This document shows positions 47,798 to 56,476 of a stretch of 64,000 bases of DNA, piece after piece (the stretch's first letter is position 1; every line of letters begins with the position of its first letter). The notes beneath the pieces are model-generated. The model made no database searches. It was not told the origin of the DNA and saw only the letters and a list, made by a program, of their open reading frames with translations. The position numbers and the translations under genes are program-made. This DNA is from Microbacterium sp. BH-3-3-3 (lineage in GTDB: Bacteria; Actinomycetota; Actinomycetes; Actinomycetales; Microbacteriaceae), in NCBI RefSeq assembly GCF_001792815.1, contig NZ_CP017674.1, forward strand, positions 2,604,001-2,668,000, given 5' to 3'.

Positions 47798-48604
47798 GTG
47801 CCCCACGACATCCGCCTCATCGCCGTCGACATGGACGGCACCCTTCTCGACGCGTCCGGGAACGTGCCCGAGACCCTCTGGGGTCTGCTCCCCAGGCTCG
47901 AAGAACGTGACGTGACGTTCGTGCCCGCGTCGGGACGCCAACTCGCCACCCTGCGCGCCACCTTCGGCGAAGCTGCGGATGCCATGACCTTCATCGCCGA
48001 GAACGGCGCCTACGTCGTACGAGCGGGGGTGGAAGTGGCATCCGATGCCCTGGAACCCGCCGTCGTGGCGCGGGCCGTCCAGCGCCTGCGCCACCTCTCC
48101 GCCGAGGGATACGATCTCGGCGTCGTGGTGTGCGGCAAGCGCTCCGCCTACATCGAGCGCACCGACGAGGCGTTCCGCTCCCAGGCCGCGATCTACTATG
48201 CCGCCCTCGAGATCGTCGACGACGTGCTCGCGATCGACGACGACGTCCTGAAGATCGCCGTGTACGACTTCGCGCTCGCCGAGGACAGCGTCGGACGCGC
48301 TCTCGACGAGATCGCCGAGACCCATCGCGTCGTCGTCTCGGGACAGCACTGGGTCGACATCATGAACCCCGGCGTCGACAAGGGCGTCGCCCTGCGCCGT
48401 CTGCAGGCGGCCCTCGACGTCACCCCCGCGCAGACCGTCGCGTTCGGCGACTACCTCAACGACCTCGAGATGCTGGATGCCGCCGACTGGTCGTTCGCCA
48501 TGCACAACGCCCACCCCGACGTCGTCGCCCGCGCGCGCCACCGGGCTCCGTCGAACGTCGACCACGGTGTGATCACGACGATCGAAGACCTGCTCGCCGG
48601 CTGA
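47798..48604 (+). CDS. HAD-superfamily hydrolase, Cof type
   Basis: 268 residues from GTG 47798. HAD motif I is AVDMDGTLLDASG, motif II VPASGRQLATL, motif III about GVDKGVALRRLQ and motif IV AFGDYLNDLEMLDAADWSFAMHNAHPDVVARA. The C2-type cap lies between motifs II and III. Cof-type phosphatases dephosphorylate sugar phosphates, pyridoxal phosphate or flavin precursors; specificity is not visible. It is divergent from zapE with a 64 bp gap and marks the return to core-like base composition. Confidence 0.93.
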   Translation: MPHDIRLIAVDMDGTLLDASGNVPETLWGLLPRLEERDVTFVPASGRQLATLRATFGEAADAMTFIAENGAYVVRAGVEVASDALEPAVVARAVQRLRHLSAEGYDLGVVVCGKRSAYIERTDEAFRSQAAIYYAALEIVDDVLAIDDDVLKIAVYDFALAEDSVGRALDEIAETHRVVVSGQHWVDIMNPGVDKGVALRRLQAALDVTPAQTVAFGDYLNDLEMLDAADWSFAMHNAHPDVVARARHRAPSNVDHGVITTIEDLLAG

Positions 48605-48622
48605 TCGACGGGGCTGATCGAC

Positions 48623-49825
48623 TCAGAGCGCGGTCGCGTCCAGCGCGGCGGAGAGATCCGCCACCAGGTCGTCGGCGTCTTCCAGTCCGACCGACAGGCG
48701 CAGGTGACCGTAACGCCGGAACTCCTCGGGGTAGGTCGCGGTCCGCGGCCCCTCGGCCGCGGTGTGCACGATCAGGGTGTCCTCGTGTCCGAGCGAGAAT
48801 CCCGACGTGATCAGGCGCAGGTGCGACACGAAGCGGTTCTGCGCAGCGGGGTCGCCCTCGACGGCGAACGCCATCATGCCGCCGAACTCGCGGCCGCCGA
48901 ACTGACGCGCGGCCACCTCGTGCTGCGGATGCGACGCCAACCCGGGGTACGCGACGAACGCCACCCGCGGATCGGCCTCGAGCATCTCGGCCACCCGTTG
49001 CGCCGACGCGAAATGCTGACGCAGTCGAAGCGGAAGCGTCACCGATCCGCGCTGAATCATCCAGGCGTTGAAGGGTGAGATGACGCCGCCCACGTCGACC
49101 ATCGCGTCGCCCTTGATCGGGTCGATGAGATCGGCGCGTCCGATCACGGCCCCGCCCATGGCATCGCCGTGTCCGTTGATGTACTTCGTCAACGAGTGCA
49201 CGACCAGATCGGCGCCATCGGTCAGCGGGCGGTAGAACGGCGGCGGCGTGAAGGTCGAATCGACCATCAGGATCGCCCCGGCCGCGTGCGCGATCTCGGC
49301 GAGCATCGCGATGTCGGCGACCTTCGTGGTCGGGTTGGCGATGGCTTCGACGCACACGAGACGTGTCTCGGGGCGCAGGGCGGCGCGGACGGCATCCGGA
49401 TCCGTCACATCGACGAAAGTCGCGTGGATGCCGTACCGCTCGGGGAGCAGTTCGGTCCACAGTCGCCACGTCGCCTCGTAGACGACGTCGCTGACGACGA
49501 CGTGATCGCCCACCCTCACGTGGGTGAAGAACACGGCGTGCAGAGCGGCGACGCCCGAGGCGAGGACCACCGCCGTCTCGCCCCCGTCGAGAGCGGCGAG
49601 CTTCGCCTCGAGCGCGGCCTGGTTCACCCCGGTGTTGCGGGTGTACAGGCCCGGCTCGTACGCCGACCAGCTGATCTCGCTCGGATCGTCGGGCAGGGCG
49701 AACGAGTTCGACATGACCAGCGGCGTCCTCAGCGCCCGAGTGCTGTCGAGCGTCTTCCCGCCGTGGACGGCCAGGCTCGCCTCTCCCAGTGAGTGGTCGT
49801 CGGTGCGATCGGGGCGCGTGGTCAT
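48623..49825 (-). CDS. Cys/Met-metabolism PLP-dependent enzyme (cystathionine gamma-lyase/synthase type)
   Basis: 400 residues from ATG 49825, preceded by GGGAAGGACTCC. Typical fold-type I text: SYEPGLYTRNTG-like WSAYEPGLYTRNTGVNQAALEAKLAALDGGETAVVLASGVAAL, VCVEAIANPTTKVADI, and the PLP lysine in VVHSLTKYINGHGDAMGGAVIG. The C terminus GFSLGHEDTLIVHTAAEGPR ... LRLSVGLEDADDLVADLSAAL matches the family. It could be cystathionine gamma-lyase, gamma-synthase or methionine gamma-lyase; sequence alone does not decide. It is divergent from an amino acid permease, which may supply its substrate. Confidence 0.93.
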   Translation of the reverse strand: MTTRPDRTDDHSLGEASLAVHGGKTLDSTRALRTPLVMSNSFALPDDPSEISWSAYEPGLYTRNTGVNQAALEAKLAALDGGETAVVLASGVAALHAVFFTHVRVGDHVVVSDVVYEATWRLWTELLPERYGIHATFVDVTDPDAVRAALRPETRLVCVEAIANPTTKVADIAMLAEIAHAAGAILMVDSTFTPPPFYRPLTDGADLVVHSLTKYINGHGDAMGGAVIGRADLIDPIKGDAMVDVGGVISPFNAWMIQRGSVTLPLRLRQHFASAQRVAEMLEADPRVAFVAYPGLASHPQHEVAARQFGGREFGGMMAFAVEGDPAAQNRFVSHLRLITSGFSLGHEDTLIVHTAAEGPRTATYPEEFRRYGHLRLSVGLEDADDLVADLSAALDATAL

Positions 49826-49972
49826 CTCGGAGTCCTTCCCGTCCGCGCCGACGAGGGAGCGGCACCGCCTCAGCGTAGTGAGCACGGTCGTGTCGGCGGC
49901 ATCCATTACTCTGACCTGCGGCGCCCGCGAGTCCCGTCTGCCACCGGCTCGAGCACGAATGCGAGAACACCC

Positions 49973-51427
49973 ATGAACCGACCCACGGGTCAGCCCCTCG
50001 AGCGCTCCGGTGCGGGCACGCCCGTACGCCACCTGCGGCGGGCGATGGATGCGCGCCACCTCGTGATGATCGCCCTCGGCGGCGTGATCGGGTCGGGACT
50101 CTTCCTCAGCTCGGGCTACACGATCCACCAGGCCGGTCCGCTGGGAGCCGTGCTCGCGTACCTGCTGGGCGCCTTCGTCGTCTGGCTGGTCATGGTGTGC
50201 CTGGGCGAGCTCGCCGTCGTCTATCCCGTCTCGGGGTCCATCCACATCTACGCGGCACGCACCATGGGGCCGGCGACGGGCTTCGTGACGGCGTGGCTGT
50301 ACTGGCTGTGCTGGGTGGTCGCCCTCGGGTCGGAGTTCACGGCGTCCGGAATTCTCATGCAGCGTTGGTTCCCGACGGTCGACGTGTGGGTGTGGTGCCT
50401 GGTGTTCGCCGGCATCCTGTTCACGCTCAACGCGATCTCGGCGCGCGTGTTCGGTGAGACCGAGTTCTGGTTCGCACTCATCAAGGTGGTCGCGATCCTG
50501 GCGCTGATCGTGCTCGGCACGATGGCGATCTTCGGCTTCACGCCCCTGTCGACCACTCCTCACGAGGCCGTGCTGTTCAGCAACTTCGTGACCCCCGAGG
50601 GGCTGCTCCCCGCGGGTCTCGGCGGCGTGCTCATCACCTCGCTCGCGGTGTTCTACGCCTTCAGCGGTGCCGAGCTCGTCGGCGTCGCCGCGGGCGAGAC
50701 CAAAGACCCGGGTCGCAACATCCCCCGGGCGCTCCGCTCGACCGTGCTGCGTCTGCTCGTGCTGTTCGTCTGCTCGATCACCGTCATCGCGGCCCTGCTT
50801 CCGTACGAGAAGGCCGGACTCAGTTCCAGCCCGTTCGTCGACGTCTTCGAGTACGTCGGTGTGCCCTACGCGGCCGACATCATGAACTTCGTCGTCATCA
50901 CCGCGCTGCTCTCGGTGGGCAACAGCGGGCTGTATTCGTGCGCGCGCATGCTGTTCTCGCTCGCCGAAGAGGGCTACGCGCCCCGCTCGTTCACGCGCCT
51001 GACCCGCCGCGGCATCCCGTTGGTCGCGCTGATCGTGAGCTTGGGCATCGGCCTGGTCTCGCTGATCTCCAGCGTGATCGCCGCCGAGACGGTGTACCTC
51101 GTGCTCGTCTCGATCGCCGGTTTCGCGGCGGTCGCGGTGTGGATGTCGATCGTGGCCGCGCAGTTCTTCCACCGCCGGGCGTTCCTGCGCGCGGGCGGAG
51201 ACCTGTCGAGCCTGGCCTACCGCACACCGCTGTATCCGCTTGTGCCGATCCTTGCCTTCGTGCTGCTCACCGCGTCGATCGTGGCGATCGCCTTCGACCC
51301 GCAGCAGGTCGCGGCGCTGTACTTCGGCATCCCGTTCGTGGGCCTCTGCTATCTGTTCTTCTGGTGGCGTTACGGTCGTCGCGGCGTCGGACCTGCGGCG
51401 CTCGACGAAGAGGCGCCCGCCTCCTGA
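49973..51427 (+). CDS. Amino acid permease (APC family)
   Basis: 484 residues, twelve membrane helices. RHLVMIALGGVIGSGLFLSSGYTIHQAGPLGAVLAYLLGAFVVWLVMVCLGELAV is the APC signature, and FYAFSGAELVGVAAGETKDPGRNIPRALRSTVLRLL is the second. LLSVGNSGLYSCARMLFSLAEEGYAPRSFTRLTRRGIP is also typical of the LysP/AroP/GabP group. ATG 49973 is 147 bp from the divergent PLP enzyme gene. The substrate is not evident. Confidence 0.93.
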   Translation: MNRPTGQPLERSGAGTPVRHLRRAMDARHLVMIALGGVIGSGLFLSSGYTIHQAGPLGAVLAYLLGAFVVWLVMVCLGELAVVYPVSGSIHIYAARTMGPATGFVTAWLYWLCWVVALGSEFTASGILMQRWFPTVDVWVWCLVFAGILFTLNAISARVFGETEFWFALIKVVAILALIVLGTMAIFGFTPLSTTPHEAVLFSNFVTPEGLLPAGLGGVLITSLAVFYAFSGAELVGVAAGETKDPGRNIPRALRSTVLRLLVLFVCSITVIAALLPYEKAGLSSSPFVDVFEYVGVPYAADIMNFVVITALLSVGNSGLYSCARMLFSLAEEGYAPRSFTRLTRRGIPLVALIVSLGIGLVSLISSVIAAETVYLVLVSIAGFAAVAVWMSIVAAQFFHRRAFLRAGGDLSSLAYRTPLYPLVPILAFVLLTASIVAIAFDPQQVAALYFGIPFVGLCYLFFWWRYGRRGVGPAALDEEAPAS

Positions 51428-51632
51428 CCCCGCTCGGCGGCCCGTGACGGCGTGCGGGCGCCTTCTGCTCGGCCGCCGGGTCGTCGTGCTCCGCGTGCGC
51501 GCGTTCCCGCTGTACGCGGTGTCCACTCCGACGCCATGGACGCTCCGGCGAGGCGGATGCCACCGGCTCTCCGCCCGCAGTACGGTCGCGGGAAGTCGGG
51601 TCGAGCGATCGGCCTGGAACGGGGGAGGACGC

Positions 51633-52955
51633 ATGGACACTGTCGACACCATCGTCGTCGGCGCGGGGATCTCGGGCCTCGCCGCGGCGCGTCTGCTGGC
51701 CCGCGCCGGCCGCCGGGTCGTCGTGCTCGAGGCACGCGATCGGATCGGTGGGCGCGTCTTCTCGGACCGCTCTCACGGGCACGTCACCGACCGCGGGGCC
51801 TCGTGGATCCACGGCATCGACGACAGCCCGGTCGCCGAGGCCGCCCGCGCGTTCGGCATGCCGATGATGGAGTTCACCGTCGGGGGATACCAGCCCGACA
51901 GTCGCCCGCTGGCTTACTTCGACGCCGACGGCGAGCGACTCGACGACGACGCGGTGCGGCGGTACGCCGACGACATCCGCGCGCTGAACGCCGCCCTCGT
52001 CGAGATCATCGCCGACGCCGATCCGGATGCCAGCTATGCCGACGTCGTCGAGAAGGCGCTCGCCGCACAGGATTGGGATGCCGAACGGACGGAACGCGTA
52101 CGCGAGTACAACGACCGCCGCGCCCAGGAGCAGTACGGCATCGGCATGGATGCCCTCGGCGCCCACGGCCTCGACGACGACACCGTCAACGGTGACGAGG
52201 TCGTGTTCCCGCACGGGTACGACGAACTCGCCCGGAACTTCGCCGACGGCCTCGACGTGCGCCTCGGACACCTCGTCTCGCGGGTGCACTGGTCGCCCGA
52301 GGGCGTGCGGGTCGACACCGACCACGGCACCTTCACCGCCGCCCGGGCCGTCGTCACGGTTCCGGTCGGAGTCCTGCACGCCGGCGACGTCGTGTTCGAG
52401 CCCGAGCTTCCCGCTCGTCATCGCCGCGCCCTGGACCTCGTGCGCATGAACGCCTTCGAGAAGGTCGTGCTGCGTTTCGACGAACGATTCTGGGATGCCG
52501 GGGTCTACGGCATCCGTCAACTCGGCGACGAGGGGGAGTGGTGGCACTCCTGGTACGACATCGGGCGACTCCACGACGAGCACGCGCTGCTCACCTTCGC
52601 GGCGGGCCCGGCCGCCGTCGCGACGCGGGAGTGGACCGATGCCGAGATCGTCGCCTCGACCGTGGCGCAGCTGCGGCGCCTGTACGGCGATGTCGTCACG
52701 GAACCGACCAGCGCCATCGTGACGCGCTGGCAGGACGACCCGTTCTCGCGCGGTTCCTACGCGTACATGCTGCCCGGATCGGTCGGTGCCGACCACGACG
52801 ATCTCGCCGAGCCCGTCGGCGGAGTGCTGCACCTCGCGGGGGAGGCGACCTGGGGCGACGATCCGGCCACCGTCCCCGGCGCGATGCTGTCGGGCCATCG
52901 CGCCGCGCAGAACGTGCTCGGTCACGACATCCCGGTGAGCGACCTCTGGGCTTAG
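51633..52955 (+). CDS. Flavin-containing amine oxidase
   Basis: 440 residues. The FAD-binding N terminus is TIVVGAGISGLAAARLLARAGRRVVVLEARDRIGGRVFSD (GxGxxG at 10-15). RGASWIHGIDDSPV binds flavin. The C-terminal LHLAGEATWGDDPATVPGAMLSGHRAAQNVLG is the second flavin motif. It belongs to the monoamine/polyamine oxidase group with no signal peptide. Substrate unknown. GGGAGGAC precedes ATG 51633. The 205 bp gap upstream of it shows no other feature. Confidence 0.93.
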   Translation: MDTVDTIVVGAGISGLAAARLLARAGRRVVVLEARDRIGGRVFSDRSHGHVTDRGASWIHGIDDSPVAEAARAFGMPMMEFTVGGYQPDSRPLAYFDADGERLDDDAVRRYADDIRALNAALVEIIADADPDASYADVVEKALAAQDWDAERTERVREYNDRRAQEQYGIGMDALGAHGLDDDTVNGDEVVFPHGYDELARNFADGLDVRLGHLVSRVHWSPEGVRVDTDHGTFTAARAVVTVPVGVLHAGDVVFEPELPARHRRALDLVRMNAFEKVVLRFDERFWDAGVYGIRQLGDEGEWWHSWYDIGRLHDEHALLTFAAGPAAVATREWTDAEIVASTVAQLRRLYGDVVTEPTSAIVTRWQDDPFSRGSYAYMLPGSVGADHDDLAEPVGGVLHLAGEATWGDDPATVPGAMLSGHRAAQNVLGHDIPVSDLWA

Positions 52956-52974
52956 CCCGTCGGCGGCGCCGGTC

Positions 52975-53835
52975 TCAGCGCGGTGCGGGCCCCGTCTGCA
53001 CCGGCAGCTCCGGGTGGTTCGACCACTGGCTCCACGACCCCGGGAACACGCGCGGCTCGAACCCGGCCAGGGTCAGCGCCACCGCCTGGTGGGCCGCCGT
53101 CACCCCGGAGCCGCAGTACACGCCCACCGACATGCCGTCCTCGGCGCCGAGCATGCGGAACCGCGACCGCAACGCGTCGGGAGTGTGGAAACGCCCGTCG
53201 GCGTCGACGTTCTCGGTCGTCGGCGCACTGATCGCCCCGGGAATGTGTCCCGCCCGCGGGTCGATCGGCTCCACCTCGCCGCGATAGCGCTCCGCGGCGC
53301 GCGCGTCGAGCAGCAGGGAGTCGTCGGCGAACGCGCCCACCTCGCCCAGCTCGAGCGACGGCAGCGCGCCGTAGGCGAGGTCGATGTCGCCCGGCGTCGG
53401 GATCGCCGCGTCCCCGGTCTCACGGTCGAATCCGGCCTCGGTCCATGCCCGCCACGCCCCGTCGAGCAGGCGCACGTCGGCGACGCCCGCGAACCGCAGC
53501 AGCCACCACGCGCGGGCACTGGACATGTTGTTCAGGTCGTCGTAGACGACGACCGTGTCGCCGGCATCGATGCCCCACCGTCGGGCGGCGTTCTGCAACG
53601 CCTCGACCGGGGGGAGCGGATGCCGACCCTCGGTCGCCGCTCCGTGCGCGGCGAGATCGTGGTCGAGGTCGACGTACTGCGCCCCCGGGATGTGGCCGGC
53701 GCGGTAATCCGGCCGTCCGTCCGGTCGATCGAGGCGCCAGCGTACGTCGAGGACGCGCACGGGACCGCCGTCGGGGAACGCGCCGGCCGAGAGGGCGGCC
53801 TGCAGGTCGGACGCGGTGACGAGGATGCGGCTCAT
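52975..53835 (-). CDS. sseA: Sulfurtransferase (3-mercaptopyruvate/thiosulfate type)
   Basis: 286 residues with two rhodanese domains. The N-terminal inactive domain has VRVLDVRWRLDRPDGRPDYRAGHIPGAQYVDLDHDLA and TVVVYDDLNNMSSARAWWLLRFAG. The C-terminal domain has DAISAPTTEN-like HIPGAISAPTTENVD and catalytic Cys in VYCGSGVTAAH. CGSGVTA is the loop typical of 3-mercaptopyruvate sulfurtransferases. Transfers sulfur to thiol or cyanide acceptors. It converges with the amine oxidase. Confidence 0.93.
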   Translation of the reverse strand: MSRILVTASDLQAALSAGAFPDGGPVRVLDVRWRLDRPDGRPDYRAGHIPGAQYVDLDHDLAAHGAATEGRHPLPPVEALQNAARRWGIDAGDTVVVYDDLNNMSSARAWWLLRFAGVADVRLLDGAWRAWTEAGFDRETGDAAIPTPGDIDLAYGALPSLELGEVGAFADDSLLLDARAAERYRGEVEPIDPRAGHIPGAISAPTTENVDADGRFHTPDALRSRFRMLGAEDGMSVGVYCGSGVTAAHQAVALTLAGFEPRVFPGSWSQWSNHPELPVQTGPAPR

Positions 53836-53864
53836 TCTCCCAGTATGCGAGTGCCGGGCCCGTG

Positions 53865-54365
53865 TCATTCGGTCCCCGCCGTACGCGGGGTGGCGCCATC
53901 GGCGACGCGCGCGCGGGCGCCGTCGTGTCGCGCGCCGACGGGAACGATCGAGGTCGCCCGGGGCAACCCCATCGCGGGGGTGTCGACGTAGATCGACTCC
54001 GCCCGTTCGACCACGTACGTCTCGTGCCAGATGCCCACGGCGCCCTCGGCCGTGCGTGCCCGCTTGTTGAACCGCGACCACGCGGGGCGGTGGGCCTGCC
54101 CCGGCGCCGACGCGTACGAGTAGAGCTTCTCGAGCGACGACCAGTACTGCACGAGGTACGGGCCCCGCGCACCCAGCAGGACGGTGAATCCCTTCAGCCC
54201 CGATTCGGGGTCGGTGCTCAGCTCGCGCAGCATCGGGCCCATCTCGCCGAGGATCGGTATCCATTTGTCGGGGCGGTACCAGCGGTTGATCGTCATGCCG
54301 ATGTGGAAGACGACGAGTTCGCCCTCGTGGTGGTGGGTCATGCGACCGCGGAGAAGGGATGCCAT
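53865..54365 (-). CDS. DUF4188 family protein
   Basis: 166 residues. The core MTHHHEGELVVFHIGMTINRWYRPDKWIPILGEMGPMLRELS ... GLKGFTVLLGARGPYLVQYWSSLEKLYSYASAPGQAHRPAWSRFNKRAR ... GIWHETYVVERAESIYVDTPAMGLPRATSIVPVG matches DUF4188, predicted to be heme- or monooxygenase-like (ferredoxin fold). Its role is unknown. It is divergent from a MerR-type gene, with two dyads in the shared 70 bp promoter region, so it is very probably controlled by that regulator. Confidence 0.88.
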   Translation of the reverse strand: MASLLRGRMTHHHEGELVVFHIGMTINRWYRPDKWIPILGEMGPMLRELSTDPESGLKGFTVLLGARGPYLVQYWSSLEKLYSYASAPGQAHRPAWSRFNKRARTAEGAVGIWHETYVVERAESIYVDTPAMGLPRATSIVPVGARHDGARARVADGATPRTAGTE

Positions 54366-54380
54366 GGCTCGTCCTTACTG

Positions 54381-54418
54381 GATAGTGGTGCTATCTAGTG
54401 TTGGATAGTCTTGCTATC
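54381..54418. promoter_or_regulatory. Double dyad operator between DUF4188 and merR-type genes
   Basis: GATAGTGGTGCTATC (54381-54395) and GATAGTCTTGCTATC (54404-54418) are two copies of the dyad GATAG-N5-CTATC, 23 bp apart. They fill the divergent promoter region, and the pattern fits MerR-family dimers binding twice. Confidence 0.8.
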
Positions 54419-54435
54419 GAGTCAAGGGGGAAGTG

Positions 54436-55044
54436 ATGCGTATCTCGGAATTGGCGATGACGAGTGGGGTCACCGTCGCGACGATCAAGTACTACCTCCG
54501 CGAGAAGCTCCTGCCCGAGGGGGAGCGCACCTCGCCCACGCAGGCCTCGTACGGCGAGGCCCACCTGCAGCGCCTCGGGGTGATCCGTGCCCTCGTCGAT
54601 GCGGGGGTCGGGATCGCGGGCGTGCGCCGCGTCGTCACGGTGCTCGAAGATCCGCCGCAGAACCCCTACGACCTGCTCGGCGCCGCCAACGCCGCGGTGA
54701 CCCCCGAGATCACCGCGGATGTCGACCTCACCGAGGCCACCGCACTGCTCGTGCGCATGGGGGGCAGCCCCGAGAAATGCTTCCCCGACCAGATCGCGGC
54801 CGTGGCCCACGCCTTGGCCGCTCTGGATCGCGCCGGGTTCACGGTGCCGGAAGCGGTGATGTCGGCGTACGTCGAACACCTGTCGGCGATCGGTGAGGCC
54901 GAGCTCGCCGCGACGCCCGACACCTCCATCGAGGACGCGGTGCGCTACGTCGTACTGGGAACGGCGCTGGTCGAACCGCTCGTGCTGGCCCTTCGGCGGG
55001 TGGCGGAGCAGATCGCCGCCTCGCGACGGTTCGGCACCGGCTGA
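54436..55044 (+). CDS. MerR-family transcriptional regulator
   Basis: 202 residues from ATG 54436; a GTG directly before is possible. GGGGGAAG is the ribosome site. The MerR helix-turn-helix is RISELAMTSGVTVATIKYYLREKLLPEGERTSPTQASYGEAHLQRLGVIRALVDAG. The effector domain of about 130 residues contains FPDQIAAVAHALAALDRAGFTVPEAVMSAYVEHLSAIGEAELAA and is all-helical, unlike metal-sensing MerR proteins. It probably senses an organic ligand and regulates itself and DUF4188. Confidence 0.92.
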   Translation: MRISELAMTSGVTVATIKYYLREKLLPEGERTSPTQASYGEAHLQRLGVIRALVDAGVGIAGVRRVVTVLEDPPQNPYDLLGAANAAVTPEITADVDLTEATALLVRMGGSPEKCFPDQIAAVAHALAALDRAGFTVPEAVMSAYVEHLSAIGEAELAATPDTSIEDAVRYVVLGTALVEPLVLALRRVAEQIAASRRFGTG

Positions 55045-55086
55045 CCCGTACCGCGCGTGCGGCGGCCGGGTCGTCGCGCCCGCGCG

Positions 55087-55377
55087 TCAGCCGTTCGGAT
55101 TCGTCGCTGCTCCGTCGAGCCAGAGCGTGTCGCTCGCATCGCCGTGGGCACCGGCCCGACCGACGTGGGCGTCGGAGATTCTCGGCCCCTTCGTGATGAC
55201 GTGCACGAGCGCCATCCCGTGACCGCGACCGAGGTCGTAATCGTCTTTGAGCCACTGCAGGATGGGCGTCGCCTTCGTGCCGGCGCCGAAGCCTCGTTGC
55301 TCGGCGAGGGCGACGAACTGTCGCGGGGTGAGGCCCGTCTTGGTCTCGATGTTGTCGAGGTACGACTGGAAGGACAT
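55087..55377 (-). CDS. DUF4287 family protein
   Basis: 96 residues. MSFQSYLDNIETKTGLTPRQFVALAEQRGFGAGTKATPILQWLKDDYDLGRGHGMALVHVI is the DUF4287 domain, a small helical domain of unknown function found widely in actinobacteria, sometimes fused to DUF5655. It ends with a short polar tail. Convergent with the merR-type gene. Confidence 0.9.
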   Translation of the reverse strand: MSFQSYLDNIETKTGLTPRQFVALAEQRGFGAGTKATPILQWLKDDYDLGRGHGMALVHVITKGPRISDAHVGRAGAHGDASDTLWLDGAATNPNG

Positions 55378-55501
55378 GACCGGAGGTTAGCGTCCGCCTC
55401 CGACATCGGTCCAGGCCTGTCGAGCCGCCCCGGGACGACGCCGCGGTGCGCCCGCCCCGGGGGTCCGGCGCGACGATGTCGGGCGCCCGCGATACGGTCG
55501 G

Positions 55502-56476
55502 ATGATGGCCGTCATCCTGCACCGGGCGCCCGTCGCCGAGATCGACCCCCGCACCCTCTACCGCATCCTCTGGCTGCGCGTGGCGGTGTTCGTCGTCGAG
55601 CAAGAGGCCGCGTACCCCGAGATCGACGGCCGAGACATCGAAGAGGGGGCGGAGCTGCTCTGGGCGACCGAGGGCGACGACGTCCTGGCGACCCTCCGCC
55701 TGCTCCGTGAGCCCGCCAACACGCGCATCGGTCGCGTCGCCACCGCGACCACCGCGCGCGGACGCGGTATCGCGGCCGACCTCATGCGCGCTGCCGTCGA
55801 CGTGCTCGACGCCGAGGCTCCCGGCATCCCGATCCTGCTCGACGCGCAGGCGCACCTCGCCCCCTGGTACGCCCGCTTCGGCTTCGTCGTGTCGGGGCCG
55901 CCGTTCGCCGAAGACGGTATTCCGCACCTGCCCATGCGGCGCACCCGCCTCGCCACCGAGCGCCTGGTGCTGCGCGACTGGACCCGCTCCGACGAGGACC
56001 GCGCGTTCCTGTTCGACATGTACCGTCGGCCCGAGGTGCGGCGGTACCTCGGCACCGGAGACGTGATGACCGACACCGCCGAGGTCGACGCCCTGCTCGA
56101 TCGTTGGGTCGGTCTGGCCGACGGCATCCTGGGGGTGCGTGCCGTCGAGACGACCGACGGTCGACGCCTCGGCTCGGTGCTGCTGAAGCGCATCCCGTGG
56201 TCATCGGGGGTGGGCGGAGGCCGCCCCGACGACATCGAGATCGGTTGGCACTTCCACCCCGACGCGTGGGGGGCCGGCTACGCCACCGAAGCGGCCTCGG
56301 CCGTGCGCGCGCTCGCCGAGCGCCAGGGCATCCGTGGTCTCGTCGCGGTGACGAACCCGGCGAACACCGCGTCGGGTGCGGTCGCCGAACGCATCGGCCT
56401 GCGCCCGGCGGGCGAGACGCGCGACTACTACAACGCCACCTGCGCCCTGTACGTCGGGCTCGGCGGCGACGCGTGA
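55502..56476 (+). CDS. Fused double GNAT N-acetyltransferase (ElaA-like plus RimJ/RimL-like)
   Basis: 324 residues from ATG 55502 (or 55505). The first domain, residues 1-155, is ElaA-like: LYRILWLRVAVFVVEQEAAYPEIDGRDIE, then the acetyl-CoA loop RVATATTARGRGIAADLMRAAVDVL and LLDAQAHLAPWYARFGFVVSGPPFAEDGIPHLPM. The second, from about 160, is RimJ/RimL-like: LATERLVLRDWTRSDEDRAFLFDMYRRPEVRRYLG and WHFHPDAWGAGYATEAASAVRALAERQGIRGLVAVTNPANTASGAVAERIGL. Its stop overlaps the start of the lipoprotein gene (GTGA). Confidence 0.9.
   Translation: MMAVILHRAPVAEIDPRTLYRILWLRVAVFVVEQEAAYPEIDGRDIEEGAELLWATEGDDVLATLRLLREPANTRIGRVATATTARGRGIAADLMRAAVDVLDAEAPGIPILLDAQAHLAPWYARFGFVVSGPPFAEDGIPHLPMRRTRLATERLVLRDWTRSDEDRAFLFDMYRRPEVRRYLGTGDVMTDTAEVDALLDRWVGLADGILGVRAVETTDGRRLGSVLLKRIPWSSGVGGGRPDDIEIGWHFHPDAWGAGYATEAASAVRALAERQGIRGLVAVTNPANTASGAVAERIGLRPAGETRDYYNATCALYVGLGGDA

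Noticed and set aside
49825..51652. Long minus-strand extension of the PLP enzyme frame across the permease gene
   Set aside because: The enzyme's conserved N terminus starts at 49825 with a good ribosome site. The rest is an open shadow of the permease.
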